A stretch of DNA of 64,000 nt from Mucilaginibacter rubeus (GTDB taxonomy: Bacteria; Bacteroidota; Bacteroidia; Sphingobacteriales; Sphingobacteriaceae). The translations under genes were made by a program, and so were the position numbers. Below the pieces are notes generated by a model that saw nothing but the letters and a program-made list of their open reading frames with translations, was not told where the DNA came from and ran no database searches. The stretch is taken from assembly GCF_003286415.2 (NCBI RefSeq), contig NZ_CP043450.1, positions 3,162,001 to 3,226,000 on the forward strand, written 5' to 3'. Below, in pieces: positions 25,685-34,648 of this stretch (its first letter is position 1; each line of letters starts with the position of its first letter).

Positions 25685-27582
25685 ATAATAAACACAACGA
25701 ATCTTTAGGCAATGTACACGGATCGGTAGCCACCGAAAATAAAACCGGATGGCGCAAGCTGATGGCTTTTTTGGGCCCGGCTTACCTGGTGAGTGTGGGC
25801 TATATGGATCCGGGAAACTGGGCAACGGATATTGCCGGTGGCAGTGCCTTTGGATATAAGCTGATCTGGGTGCTATTTGTATCAAACCTGATAGCGCTGC
25901 TCCTGCAATCGCTGGCAGCCAGGTTGGGAATAGTTCGTGGGCTTGATCTTGCACAGGCTTCTAAAAACGCCTATCCACGCTTTGTTAACTTTTGGTTATA
26001 CATATTGGCCCAAATCGCCATCGTGGCCTGCGACCTTGCCGAAATCATTGGTATGGCCATTGGCTTAAAGTTGCTGTTTCACCTGCCGTTGATCTGGGGT
26101 GTATCGCTTACCATAACCGATACAGTGCTCATGCTTTACCTCATGAACAAAGGCATGCGCAAACTTGAGGGCTTTATCATTTCGATGATCTTTATCGTAG
26201 GTCTGTCTTTCCTGGTTGAGATGTTTATTGTTAAACCGGATGTGATAGAAGTAGCAAAAGGTTTTATACCGGGTAACCTATTTAAAGGTGATAAAATAAG
26301 CCAGCAGATGCTTTATATCGCTATTGGTATTATTGGCGCAACGGTAATGCCCCATAACCTGTACCTGCATTCGTCGTTGGTACAAACCCGGCAAATAACC
26401 CGCACCGAAGAAGGTTTCAGGGCCGCAATTAAGTTCAATCTTTTTGACACCGTTATAGCGCTTAACCTTGCCTTTTTTGTAAATGCTGCCATCCTGATAT
26501 TAGCCGCAAGCGCGTTTTTCAGAAACGGCTATTTTGAGGTTGCAGAAATTCAGGATGCGTTTAAGCTATTGGAACATATTTTTGGAGCCATTGCCCCTAC
26601 GCTGTTTGCCATAGCCTTGATAGCATCTGGCCAAAGCTCGACCATTACCGGTACGCTTGCCGGGCAGATCATTATGGAAGGCCATATTAACCTGCGGATT
26701 GAGCCCTGGTTACGTCGTCTGCTTACCCGGATACTGGCTATTGTACCGGCAGTGTTTACCATACTTTATTATGGAGAAGATGGTTTAGGAAAACTCCTGA
26801 TCTTAAGTCAGGTTGTGCTGAGCCTGCAGTTAGGCTTCGCGGTGATCCCACTTATCCACTTTACATCCGACAGGAAACGGATGGGCAAATTTGCTATCAA
26901 TTTCCAAACAAGGGCATTGGCATGGGCAAGCGCCCTGTTAATTGTAGCCTTAAATGCCAAATTAGTATATGAACAAATTATTGATTGGGTAACGGGTAAT
27001 CCTTCGGCCGTATGGATATACGCCGTTGTGGTTCCGATTGTTATCGGCATAGGGGTACTATTGATCTATGTTTTCATCAGACCATTGTTGTTCAAACACT
27101 ACGATAAACCTGCTTATGTGCCCCATGGTATAGCCAATGCCATTACCGAGCTTGATGCCATAACTTACGGCCATATTGGTATAACAATTGATTTTTCAAA
27201 AAATGACACCGATTGCCTTCGCCACGCCATTATGCAGGGTGGCAAAAAGGCCGGTTATACATTGATTCACGTTGTTGAAACTGCTGGTGCCCGCTACTAC
27301 GGCGGCGAGGTACTGGACAACGAAACCCAGGTTGATTTTGACAACCTGGATAAGTATGTATGTGCGCTTAAAAATCTTGGCTATAATGCACAGGGGCAAA
27401 TTGGCTACGGGAACCCGGCCAGTGCCATTGCCGAAATTGTGAAAGATCAAAATGTTGATTTTATTGTGATGGGCTCACACGGGCACAAGGCGTTGAAAGA
27501 TCTTATATTTGGCACTACCGTAAACTCCGTGAGGCACATGGTTAATGTGCCTGTACTGGTGGTAAAGCCACAGTCAAACTAA
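25681..27582 (+). CDS. mntH: NRAMP divalent-metal transporter fused to a universal stress protein domain
   Basis: A 633-residue inner-membrane Mn2+/Fe2+:H+ symporter. The metal-binding motif DPGN is in VGYMDPGNWATDIAGG (about residues 40-55), and the second signature MPHN is in GATVMPHNLYLHSSLV (about 219-234). The transport domain ends near residue 490. A C-terminal Usp domain follows (about 497-633) with a Rossmann-like start (HIGITIDFSKNDTDCLRHA) and the nucleotide-binding motif GSHGHKALKDLIFGTTVNSV near 600-620. Plain MntH is about 410 residues, so this is a real fusion. It overlaps the upstream DtxR-type repressor by 4 nt, pointing to manganese control of its expression. The gene symbol is given by family. 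Confidence 0.93.
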   Translation: MNNKHNESLGNVHGSVATENKTGWRKLMAFLGPAYLVSVGYMDPGNWATDIAGGSAFGYKLIWVLFVSNLIALLLQSLAARLGIVRGLDLAQASKNAYPRFVNFWLYILAQIAIVACDLAEIIGMAIGLKLLFHLPLIWGVSLTITDTVLMLYLMNKGMRKLEGFIISMIFIVGLSFLVEMFIVKPDVIEVAKGFIPGNLFKGDKISQQMLYIAIGIIGATVMPHNLYLHSSLVQTRQITRTEEGFRAAIKFNLFDTVIALNLAFFVNAAILILAASAFFRNGYFEVAEIQDAFKLLEHIFGAIAPTLFAIALIASGQSSTITGTLAGQIIMEGHINLRIEPWLRRLLTRILAIVPAVFTILYYGEDGLGKLLILSQVVLSLQLGFAVIPLIHFTSDRKRMGKFAINFQTRALAWASALLIVALNAKLVYEQIIDWVTGNPSAVWIYAVVVPIVIGIGVLLIYVFIRPLLFKHYDKPAYVPHGIANAITELDAITYGHIGITIDFSKNDTDCLRHAIMQGGKKAGYTLIHVVETAGARYYGGEVLDNETQVDFDNLDKYVCALKNLGYNAQGQIGYGNPASAIAEIVKDQNVDFIVMGSHGHKALKDLIFGTTVNSVRHMVNVPVLVVKPQSN

Positions 27583-27587
27583 TTTTG

Positions 27588-27595
27588 TAAGTTTG
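27588..27595 (+). promoter_or_regulatory. -7 promoter box of smpB
   Basis: TAAGTTTG fits TAnnTTTG exactly and lies 13 nt before the smpB ATG, just after the transporter stop. smpB therefore need not depend on the mnt operon promoter. Confidence 0.68.
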
Positions 27596-27608
27596 CGGAT
27601 TAATAATT

Positions 27609-28061
27609 ATGAGCCAGGATAACATCTATATAAAAAATAAAAAAGCTTACTTTGAATATCACATACTTGATAAGTACGTGGCGGGTATACAGCTGCTCGG
27701 CACCGAAATCAAATCGATAAGGCAAGGTAAGGCTAATATTAACGACGCATTTTGCACATTCATTAACAATCAGTTATATGTACGCAACCTGCACATTTCA
27801 GAATACTCATTTGGCTCATTCTATAATCATGAAGCCAAGCGCGACCGTATCCTGTTACTAAATAAAAAAGAGCTCAAAAAACTCCAAACCCGTGGCGAAG
27901 AACGTGGATTAACCATAGTTCCATTGGCTTTATTTATTAGTGAACGTGGGTTTGCGAAACTGGAGATAGGTCTGGCCCAGGGTAAAAAGACTTATGATAA
28001 GCGCGAAACCATGAAGGAACGTGATACTAAGATAGAATTAGACAGGGTGATGAAAAGATAA
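27609..28061 (+). CDS. smpB: SsrA-binding protein
   Basis: A 150-residue RNA-binding partner of tmRNA in ribosome rescue (trans-translation). Family blocks are clear: IKNKKAYFEYHILDKYVAGI at the start, LLGTEIKSIRQGKANINDAF, then ISEYSFGSFYNHEAKRDRIL with the LLLNKKELKKL helix, and the basic tail KKTYDKRETMKERD. Length is normal. The tmRNA gene itself was not seen in this window. Confidence 0.98.
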   Translation: MSQDNIYIKNKKAYFEYHILDKYVAGIQLLGTEIKSIRQGKANINDAFCTFINNQLYVRNLHISEYSFGSFYNHEAKRDRILLLNKKELKKLQTRGEERGLTIVPLALFISERGFAKLEIGLAQGKKTYDKRETMKERDTKIELDRVMKR

Positions 28062-28150
28062 AACCGATTTCGGAATTGAGAATTTGGATTTCGGAATTAT
28101 ATTTACATCTGTCCATTCACAATTCCGAAATCGAAAATTAGAAATCCTCA
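28062..28150. repeat. GATTTCGGAATT repeat cluster between convergent genes
   Basis: Two direct copies of GATTTCGGAATT (28066-28077 and 28087-28098) and one inverted copy AATTCCGAAATC (28121-28132) can fold into a stem-loop. It separates smpB and pcm, which converge, and may work as a terminator or be another extragenic palindrome. Confidence 0.65.
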
Positions 28151-28155
28151 ATCCA

Positions 28156-28815
28156 CTACCAGGCCTTATCTCCTACTAACGGTACAAACCTAAAGGTATC
28201 CAGTACAATTTTCTCGTAGTCGTTCTCCCCCACTTTTAGGATAGTAACCATTTTTTGGGTTTCTTCATCACCAACCGGGATCACAAGGATTCCGCCTATA
28301 TTTAATTGCTTTAAAAGCACTTCGGGAACAGTTGGCGCGCCGGCCGTTACAATGATCTTATCATAAGGCGCATGATCCGCCAAACCAATAGAGCCGTCGC
28401 CCAAAAAAAAGTGGGCATTGTACCCCATTTCGCTGGGCAATATAAATTTAGTACGATGATACAGCTTTTCCTGGCGTTCGATGGTGTAAACTGTAGCGCC
28501 AAGCTCAAGCAGGATACAGGTTTGATAGCCGGAGCCCGTACCTATTTCCAGCACTTTATCCCCTTTGCGAATATGTAATAATTCGGTTTGATAGGCAACA
28601 GTATATGGTTGCGATATGGTTTGCCCCTCGCCTATAGGAAACGCGATGTCCCTATAAGCCTGGTTCCAGAAAGTTTCATCAAAAAAGTAATGGCGTTTTA
28701 CTTTACCGATAGCCTCTAAAACATGTTCGTCGCCAATTCCCTTCTTTCTTAAAACATCAACCAATCTTTTACGGGCACCCTGTTCGCGGTAATTATCAAT
28801 ATACTTGTAAGCCAT
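28156..28815 (-). CDS. pcm: Protein-L-isoaspartate O-methyltransferase
   Basis: A 219-residue SAM-dependent enzyme that starts repair of isoaspartyl residues in damaged proteins. The family start RKRLVDVLRKKGIGDEHVLE, the substrate segment DIAFPIGEGQTISQPYTVAY, the SAM motif VLEIGTGSGYQTCIL and the post-I region (YTIERQEKLYHRTK) are all present. The ATG at 28815 is chosen; a TTG 12 nt upstream overlaps a perfect -7 promoter box (28825-28832) and is not a start. Length is normal. Confidence 0.95.
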   Translation of the reverse strand: MAYKYIDNYREQGARKRLVDVLRKKGIGDEHVLEAIGKVKRHYFFDETFWNQAYRDIAFPIGEGQTISQPYTVAYQTELLHIRKGDKVLEIGTGSGYQTCILLELGATVYTIERQEKLYHRTKFILPSEMGYNAHFFLGDGSIGLADHAPYDKIIVTAGAPTVPEVLLKQLNIGGILVIPVGDEETQKMVTILKVGENDYEKIVLDTFRFVPLVGDKAW

Positions 28816-28824
28816 TTTCAAGAG

Positions 28825-28832
28825 CAAAGTTA
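28825..28832 (-). promoter_or_regulatory. -7 promoter box of pcm
   Basis: TAACTTTG on the minus strand, 9 nt before the ATG at 28815. It predicts a nearly leaderless transcript. Confidence 0.68.
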
Positions 28833-28937
28833 ATACGAATTTTCACAGAATTTGCCCGATAAACGTGATTTAACGTCCGAAGCTATTTATATGCTTCATT
28901 AGTAAAAATTTAAAATTCAATTTCCCAACGGCAATCC

Positions 28938-28982
28938 CTAAAACGAAGAACGCCGGGCTATTTGCCCGGCGTTCTTCGTTTT
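28938..28982 (-). terminator. Rho-independent terminator of the E2 acyltransferase gene
   Basis: A long perfect stem, ACGAAGAACGCCGGGC against GCCCGGCGTTCTTCGT (about 28942-28979), has a four-base loop. On the minus strand it is followed by TTTTAGGG. It also has an A/T run on the other side, so it may stop transcription both ways. Confidence 0.9.
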
Positions 28983-28996
28983 TATATCATTTAGAA

Positions 28997-30559
28997 TTAT
29001 ACTTCTCTGCTGCTATCCCATTTCTCCAAATAATCAGCCACACGCCTTACAAAGGAGCCTCCTAAGGCACCATCTACAACGCGGTGATCATATGATAACG
29101 AAAGGAACATCATGTGACGTATAGCGATCATATCACCTTCTTTTGTTTCAATAACTGCCGGTTTCTTCTTAATAGCGCCAACAGCTAAAATGGCAACCTG
29201 TGGCTGGTTAATTATAGGCGTACCCATAACGTTACCAAACGAGCCAACATTGGTGATTGTAAATGTACCGTCCTTTACATCATCAGGCTGTAGTTTGCCA
29301 ATACGGGCACGGTTTGCCAGGTCATTTACGGCTTTTGTTAAGCCAACCAGGTTAAGTTCATCGGCCTTTTTAATTACAGGTACTATCAGGTTACCGCTTG
29401 GCAAAGCAGTTGCCATGCTGATATTGATTGCTGCTTTCTTGATGATTTGGGTACCATTAACAGATACGTTGATCATCGGGAAATCCTTGATGGCTTTTAC
29501 TACGGCCTCAATAAATATAGGCGTAAAGGTTATCTTTTCACCTTCACGTTTCTCAAAGCTATTTTTTACTTTTTCGCGCCATAATACCAGGTTGGTAACA
29601 TCGGCTTCAACAAAGGAGGTAACGTGAGGCGATGTTTGCTTGCTCATCACCATATGGTCGGCAATTAAGCGGCGCATCCTGTCCATCTCAATGATCTCGT
29701 CGGTACCTGTTATAGAAGTAGCCGGAGCTGGTTTCTGCTCAACAGGAACGGTTTTCGTCACTTCCGTTTTTACAGGTTCAGGACTTGCCGGAATAACTGG
29801 TTGTGGTACCGGCTGCGGATCCTGAACAGGTGTATTTACTTTTTCTGCAACTGGCTGTGCTTCCTTAACCGGCTCGGCAACTTTTACAGCTTCGGCAGGC
29901 GGAGTACTAACCGACGCCGAAGGTTGACCATTTTGAGCGGCAGTCGAAGTTTTTGCCTGCAGGTAGTTCAATAAATCGTCTTTAGTTAAACGTCCTTCAG
30001 AACCGGTTCCGGAAATACTGTCAAGTTCATCAATGCTGATACCTTCCTGGGCAGCAATATTTCTTACCAGTGGCGAATAAAAGCGCCCTTCTGATTTAAA
30101 TACCGGAGCAGGTGAGCTTTTTTGCCCGAGCTGATCCAGGCCCGGAATACCCGCTAAGCTTTCGGATTGAATTTCATTTAATTCTGGTTCAGGAGTTTTC
30201 TCAATCTCTTTAAACTGAACAGTTTCGTGATAAGTTGATTCTGCTATTTTGGATTCATCGGTAGGTTTAACCTCCGGAGCTGACTCTGGCTGAACAATTG
30301 CAGGTGCTGCTTCAGGTTCCTCAGTTTCAATGATCGCGATAACCGCCCCAACCTGCACCACATCATTTTCTTTATAAAGTTGTTCAACTAACTTACCCGC
30401 TACAGGCGAAGGCACGTCAGAGTCAACTTTATCGGTAGCGATCTCCATTACCGCATCATCGGCATTTACCTTATCACCCGGATTTTTTATCCATTTGATA
30501 ACGGTTGCCTCGGCAACACTCTCTCCCATTTTTGGCAATAACAGTTGGTATTTGGCCAT
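28997..30559 (-). CDS. 2-oxo acid dehydrogenase E2, dihydrolipoamide acyltransferase
   Basis: A 520-residue core subunit of a 2-oxoacid dehydrogenase complex. The N-terminal lipoyl domain (about 1-78) carries the lipoylated lysine Lys44 in EIATDKVDSDVPSP. A long Pro/Glu/Ala-rich linker follows. The E3-binding domain (about 160-200, YSPLVRNIAAQEGISIDELD) comes next, then a second Pro-rich linker and the catalytic domain from about 290 to the end. The catalytic block SYDHRVVDGALGG holds the active-site His and Asp. The E1 and E3 genes are not adjacent. A branched-chain or 2-oxoglutarate role is likely, but the substrate cannot be decided from the sequence, so no symbol is given. Confidence 0.94.
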   Translation of the reverse strand: MAKYQLLLPKMGESVAEATVIKWIKNPGDKVNADDAVMEIATDKVDSDVPSPVAGKLVEQLYKENDVVQVGAVIAIIETEEPEAAPAIVQPESAPEVKPTDESKIAESTYHETVQFKEIEKTPEPELNEIQSESLAGIPGLDQLGQKSSPAPVFKSEGRFYSPLVRNIAAQEGISIDELDSISGTGSEGRLTKDDLLNYLQAKTSTAAQNGQPSASVSTPPAEAVKVAEPVKEAQPVAEKVNTPVQDPQPVPQPVIPASPEPVKTEVTKTVPVEQKPAPATSITGTDEIIEMDRMRRLIADHMVMSKQTSPHVTSFVEADVTNLVLWREKVKNSFEKREGEKITFTPIFIEAVVKAIKDFPMINVSVNGTQIIKKAAINISMATALPSGNLIVPVIKKADELNLVGLTKAVNDLANRARIGKLQPDDVKDGTFTITNVGSFGNVMGTPIINQPQVAILAVGAIKKKPAVIETKEGDMIAIRHMMFLSLSYDHRVVDGALGGSFVRRVADYLEKWDSSREV

Positions 30560-30581
30560 ACAGTAGAATATAGTTTAACCC

Positions 30582-30589
30582 CAAAATTA
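30582..30589 (-). promoter_or_regulatory. -7 promoter box of the E2 acyltransferase gene
   Basis: TAATTTTG on the minus strand, about 22 nt before the ATG at 30559, in the 43-nt gap after cinA. Confidence 0.65.
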
Positions 30590-30602
30590 TATATTTAAAT
30601 CT

Positions 30603-31850
30603 TTACTTTTTAATTTCAGTAAGTAAAGTATTCAACATTGACAGTGCAGCTATAGCACTCCTCTCAATGTTTTGGCGGCGTTTAGTACCAAATATATGCT
30701 TTTTTATTAATGACTTCCCTTTTCCCGCAACTGCAATCCACACTGTACCAACGGGTTTGTCTTCCGTACCGCCGCCCGGACCTGCAACTCCGGTTATTGC
30801 GATTGCCAAATCCGATTTAAAATTTAACAGTGCACCCTCTACCATTTCTTTTACAGTTTCCTCGCTAACGGCGCCATGTTGCCATAAAGTTTCGTTCTTT
30901 ACGCCCAAAATGCTTTCCTTTAACTCGTATGAATAAGATACGGCTCCGCCTAAAAATACATGCGACGAACCCGGATGCTGGGTGAACAAGTGCGAAAGAT
31001 AACCACCGGTACAGCTTTCGGCCACTGATAAAGTGAAGTTATTGGCTTCCATGATATCAAGCAAGGCCTTCTCAAGCGTTATATCCTGATCAATTACAAA
31101 GGGCAAACCAATGCGCTCAATAAGGCGCGCGGCAAACGCATTAACTTCCTGTTGCAAAGTGGCTTCGTTTTCGCCAAAAGCGCTCAAACGCAAACGTACC
31201 TGGCCTAACTTAGGCAGGTATGCCAGTTTAATATGCGGCGGTAAATCGTTTTCAATATCCACTATGCGTTCGGCCAAAAATGATTCACCTTCACCAACAG
31301 TTAGCAATGTTTTATGAATAATAGTCGGAAATTTAAGTGTAGCCTTAAGCTTTGGCAGCACCTGTTCTTCCATCATATACATCATTTCAAACGGCACGCC
31401 CGGCATCGACACATAGATCACCCCATTATGGTTAAACCACATACCCGGAGCTGTGCCATTTTCGTTAAGCACTATTTCGCAGTTGGCCGGAACAAGAGCC
31501 TGCTGTTTGTTTACTTCAAGCAGCGGACGGTTATATTTAGCAAAAATACGTTCTACATTGACCAGGGCTTCTTTATTTTCAACCAGATCAACGTCAAAAT
31601 ACTCTGCTAATGTTTTTTTGGTGATATCATCTTTTGTAGGACCAAGGCCTCCGGTAATAAAAATCACATTGGCCCGGCTTGCCGCCTCGGCCAGCGCTTT
31701 CAGGATATGTTCCCGGTCGTCGCTTATTGATGAGATCTGTTTTACCCTAAGCCCTATCTTGTTAAGTTCGGTAGCCATCCAGGCCGAATTCGTATCAACA
31801 ATTTGTCCGATAAGTATTTCGTCGCCGATGGTAATTATTTCTGCCAGCAT
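30603..31850 (-). CDS. cinA: CinA family protein (nicotinamide-nucleotide amidohydrolase)
   Basis: A 415-residue two-domain protein. The N-terminal MoCF-like domain (about 1-170) has AEIITIGDEILIGQIVDTNS and the phosphate-binding FITGGLGPTKDDITKK. The C-terminal CinA domain (about 255-415) has VAESCTGGYLSHLFTQHPGS and ITGVAGPGGGTEDKPVGTVW, the site that deamidates NMN in pyridine nucleotide recycling. The start lies 7 nt after the lptD stop, so the two are likely co-transcribed. Length is normal. Confidence 0.96.
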   Translation of the reverse strand: MLAEIITIGDEILIGQIVDTNSAWMATELNKIGLRVKQISSISDDREHILKALAEAASRANVIFITGGLGPTKDDITKKTLAEYFDVDLVENKEALVNVERIFAKYNRPLLEVNKQQALVPANCEIVLNENGTAPGMWFNHNGVIYVSMPGVPFEMMYMMEEQVLPKLKATLKFPTIIHKTLLTVGEGESFLAERIVDIENDLPPHIKLAYLPKLGQVRLRLSAFGENEATLQQEVNAFAARLIERIGLPFVIDQDITLEKALLDIMEANNFTLSVAESCTGGYLSHLFTQHPGSSHVFLGGAVSYSYELKESILGVKNETLWQHGAVSEETVKEMVEGALLNFKSDLAIAITGVAGPGGGTEDKPVGTVWIAVAGKGKSLIKKHIFGTKRRQNIERSAIAALSMLNTLLTEIKK

Positions 31851-31857
31851 TTTTATA

Positions 31858-34596
31858 TTAATAAAAAGATGATTGGGGATTGTAATCGCTTCTCTTGCTC
31901 AGCTTCAAATCCTGCAAAATAGATGCTTTCACCTTTAAAGTTACGTTATACATTTTATATACCCCAAACGGAATCCACTGAAACGCCATGTCCCAGCAAT
32001 GCAGATCCCGGTATATGGAAAACGACGTAGCGCTGGCAAATTTAGCCGCTTTTATATCATAAGTGGTAGTATACTGGATCTTCCACTTTTGCGTAAGGTT
32101 TACGTCGCCCGAGATCTGGAGCGTATTACTTGTGTTTTTATTATTCAGATAGTTTTGATAGCTGAAACTATAGTTCAATGATATATTCCACGGCACATTA
32201 AAATCCACATAAGCATTCGGGTCGCTATTCACCAATGCCAATCGTTGCGCCTGGCTGGTATTCATGGTTGCAATGGTATTCAGCGCCGCATTACCCGGGG
32301 TTGCCTTGGTTGAATTTAAGCTACCGCCCATTGAGATATTCAAACCTGTTAAAGTTGGAAATTTACCATCCTGCCAGGCATACCTGTTTATGTAACGGCT
32401 TGTTTTTACGATGGTGTTATTGGAAATAGAATCGCTAACCTTGGTAACATAAGGGCTAAATACTCCCGAAAAGCTAATACTCAGCTTTTGATTAAAGATT
32501 GCCGTGTGACCCGAAAACGAGATATCCGACAATTTCATTGAATCTGCCGCGAAATTGTAAAAGGTAGAGAATGATAAACCCTGCAAAATCGTGATCTTAC
32601 GGTCGGTACCGGAGGTATCCGAGCTTTTCGCTTTCACTTTTGCCTCTATCGTGTTATCAACCGAGAAGTTCAAACCCGCCTGTTTACCGGCCGAAGGCCC
32701 GCCGTAAACGCCGTTTTGGAAAATAGAATACTTTTGATAAGTGTACGGATATGGCACTGTAGCAGTACTTACAGCGGTTTTGTAATATCCAAAGCTTGGG
32801 TCGCTGAAGTCGGGGCGATAACTGAAACTTATCGACGGCGTAGCCACGTGCCTGATGGCTTTCAGGTTACCATGCTTAAAGTTCATGGTAGCATATAATT
32901 TGGTTGATAAGCCGGTACTGATGCTGTATTCCCCAGCGCGCTTAAAGCCCGGAACAGTATCAATAACTAACTGGTTTGATCCGGCAATACTTCCCCTTTC
33001 AAACCTTTCATTAATGCTTTGAAAATACCAGCGTTCGGTATAGTTGATGCTGTTATTAAACTGAAAGTACTTAAACACGTTTAGGCCTAAACTAACCGGA
33101 ATGGTATGCTGGAAACCATTTTGCAACCTTTTCGATAAGGTTTCGCTCTTGAACAACTGGGCCTCCGGGATATCGTTCAGTTTGTTGGTACCTACCAGGT
33201 TGTAGCTGACTGTAATTTTCTGATACCACTTTTGTTCGCCTACCCTGTCTTTTGAATCGAATGGGTTTATTGACGACATACCAAACGCTATGGTAGGCAA
33301 CTCGATGTTTACCGTTTTACGCGCTATGTCCTGGCTATGCGAAATACCGATACTTAAGTTAAATGGTGTACCGGCCCAGGTTTTACCATACGCGATACTT
33401 GAACGCAAACTACTTTGGGCAAGCGCGGTTGGGTTATAATTAGTTGCCGATGGCGTATTCCTGAAGAAGCCTGAAGTACCCGCATCAACCGAAGCACTGA
33501 ATGTTGAACCAGGGTTAGCATTGGCATCCTGCACGTGCGACCAGTAAATATGCGCATCCTTAGTAGCCGGATCGCCTTCCAGGCCATAATTGTGCGATCC
33601 AAAGCTCAACGTTACGTTACCGGTATACTTATACCGTTTTAAGTAACGGGCAGTGCTGCTTAACTCGTACGAGCCTTTTGAATAAATAGAGCCGGTTGTG
33701 GTTAAATCCAAATAATCATTTATACCGATATAATATCCAAGTCCTTTAAGATAAAAGCCGAGCGTATTGTCCTCGCCAAAGGTTGGCAAAATAACACCCG
33801 ATGTCCTGGTATCCGGCTTTGGGAAAAAGCCGAAAGGTATCCCAAGCGGCAATGGTATCCCCTCAATTTCAAGGTAGGCCGGGCCGGATATGATACGTTT
33901 CTTTTCGCCTATACCACGGGTTATTACTATACCAAAATGCGTATCGGGATAAGGCAAATCGCAGGTACTGAAAATTACGTTGCGGTATGCCACCTCATCA
34001 TCATTAAGCTTTTTGGCCTGTCCGCCAGAAATAAAGTTCCCTTCCTGCTCGGATGCTGGGTTGTAGATCTTTACTTTTTTAGTTTGATAGTTAAATAGTA
34101 AAGAGTCGGACGCAACCGGCTTATCCGTTTTTTGCTTCATGATAGGCCTGCGGATATATTGGTGCGTACGCGGATCTATGCTACCACTTGCAAAAACAAG
34201 GTGATTTTTTTCGTCGACCCTAATATAATCTGCATCAAGCTCAAAATCCTCGTAGGTTACACGGGCTTTGCCATAAAAGTAATTGATCTGGTTCTCTCTG
34301 TCCGAGTAGATCGAATCTTCGGCGGTTGCTTTTATTTCCGACTGAATCCCGCTTTTGTTTTTCTTTGTGGTATCATTGCCAGGTAAAGAATTTACCGGTT
34401 TACCGTTTCTAAGTGGCGTAATTGAGCCGGATTTTTTACCTTTAAGAAGTTTCTTATCACGAAGCGAATCAAGTTTGATAATAGTATCCCTTAAAGGTCT
34501 GCCGTTGTGGCTGCCATTTAAAATGGTACCAGCATTAGCAAGGCCGTTTACTATTAATATAATTGCAAGCAGAAAAAAAAAGGTTATGAATTTCAA
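31858..34596 (-). CDS. lptD: LPS-assembly protein LptD (OstA-like N-terminus plus beta-barrel)
   Basis: A 912-residue outer-membrane protein that inserts lipopolysaccharide in the outer leaflet. A signal peptide covers about residues 1-22. A Lys/Ser-rich segment is followed by an OstA-like beta-jellyroll (about 88-200: YFYGKARVTYEDFELDADYI, then RVDEKNHLVFASG). The rest is a long barrel with LptD-type strands (LPLGIPFGFFPKPDTRTSGV). No ATG is available at the 5' end. The frame opens with TTG at 34596, and the signal peptide needs it, so a TTG start is likely. It diverges from the amidase gene and leads into cinA. Confidence 0.88.
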   Translation of the reverse strand: MKFITFFFLLAIILIVNGLANAGTILNGSHNGRPLRDTIIKLDSLRDKKLLKGKKSGSITPLRNGKPVNSLPGNDTTKKNKSGIQSEIKATAEDSIYSDRENQINYFYGKARVTYEDFELDADYIRVDEKNHLVFASGSIDPRTHQYIRRPIMKQKTDKPVASDSLLFNYQTKKVKIYNPASEQEGNFISGGQAKKLNDDEVAYRNVIFSTCDLPYPDTHFGIVITRGIGEKKRIISGPAYLEIEGIPLPLGIPFGFFPKPDTRTSGVILPTFGEDNTLGFYLKGLGYYIGINDYLDLTTTGSIYSKGSYELSSTARYLKRYKYTGNVTLSFGSHNYGLEGDPATKDAHIYWSHVQDANANPGSTFSASVDAGTSGFFRNTPSATNYNPTALAQSSLRSSIAYGKTWAGTPFNLSIGISHSQDIARKTVNIELPTIAFGMSSINPFDSKDRVGEQKWYQKITVSYNLVGTNKLNDIPEAQLFKSETLSKRLQNGFQHTIPVSLGLNVFKYFQFNNSINYTERWYFQSINERFERGSIAGSNQLVIDTVPGFKRAGEYSISTGLSTKLYATMNFKHGNLKAIRHVATPSISFSYRPDFSDPSFGYYKTAVSTATVPYPYTYQKYSIFQNGVYGGPSAGKQAGLNFSVDNTIEAKVKAKSSDTSGTDRKITILQGLSFSTFYNFAADSMKLSDISFSGHTAIFNQKLSISFSGVFSPYVTKVSDSISNNTIVKTSRYINRYAWQDGKFPTLTGLNISMGGSLNSTKATPGNAALNTIATMNTSQAQRLALVNSDPNAYVDFNVPWNISLNYSFSYQNYLNNKNTSNTLQISGDVNLTQKWKIQYTTTYDIKAAKFASATSFSIYRDLHCWDMAFQWIPFGVYKMYNVTLKVKASILQDLKLSKRSDYNPQSSFY

Positions 34597-34612
34597 AATT
34601 GATTATGAATAG

Positions 34613-34620
34613 TATTTTTG
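34613..34620 (+). promoter_or_regulatory. -7 promoter box of the amidase gene
   Basis: TATTTTTG fits TAnnTTTG exactly, 28 nt before the ATG at 34649, within the 52-nt divergent region shared with lptD. Confidence 0.66.
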
Positions 34621-34648
34621 CAGATATAGTTAACAGCGTTCAAAAATA

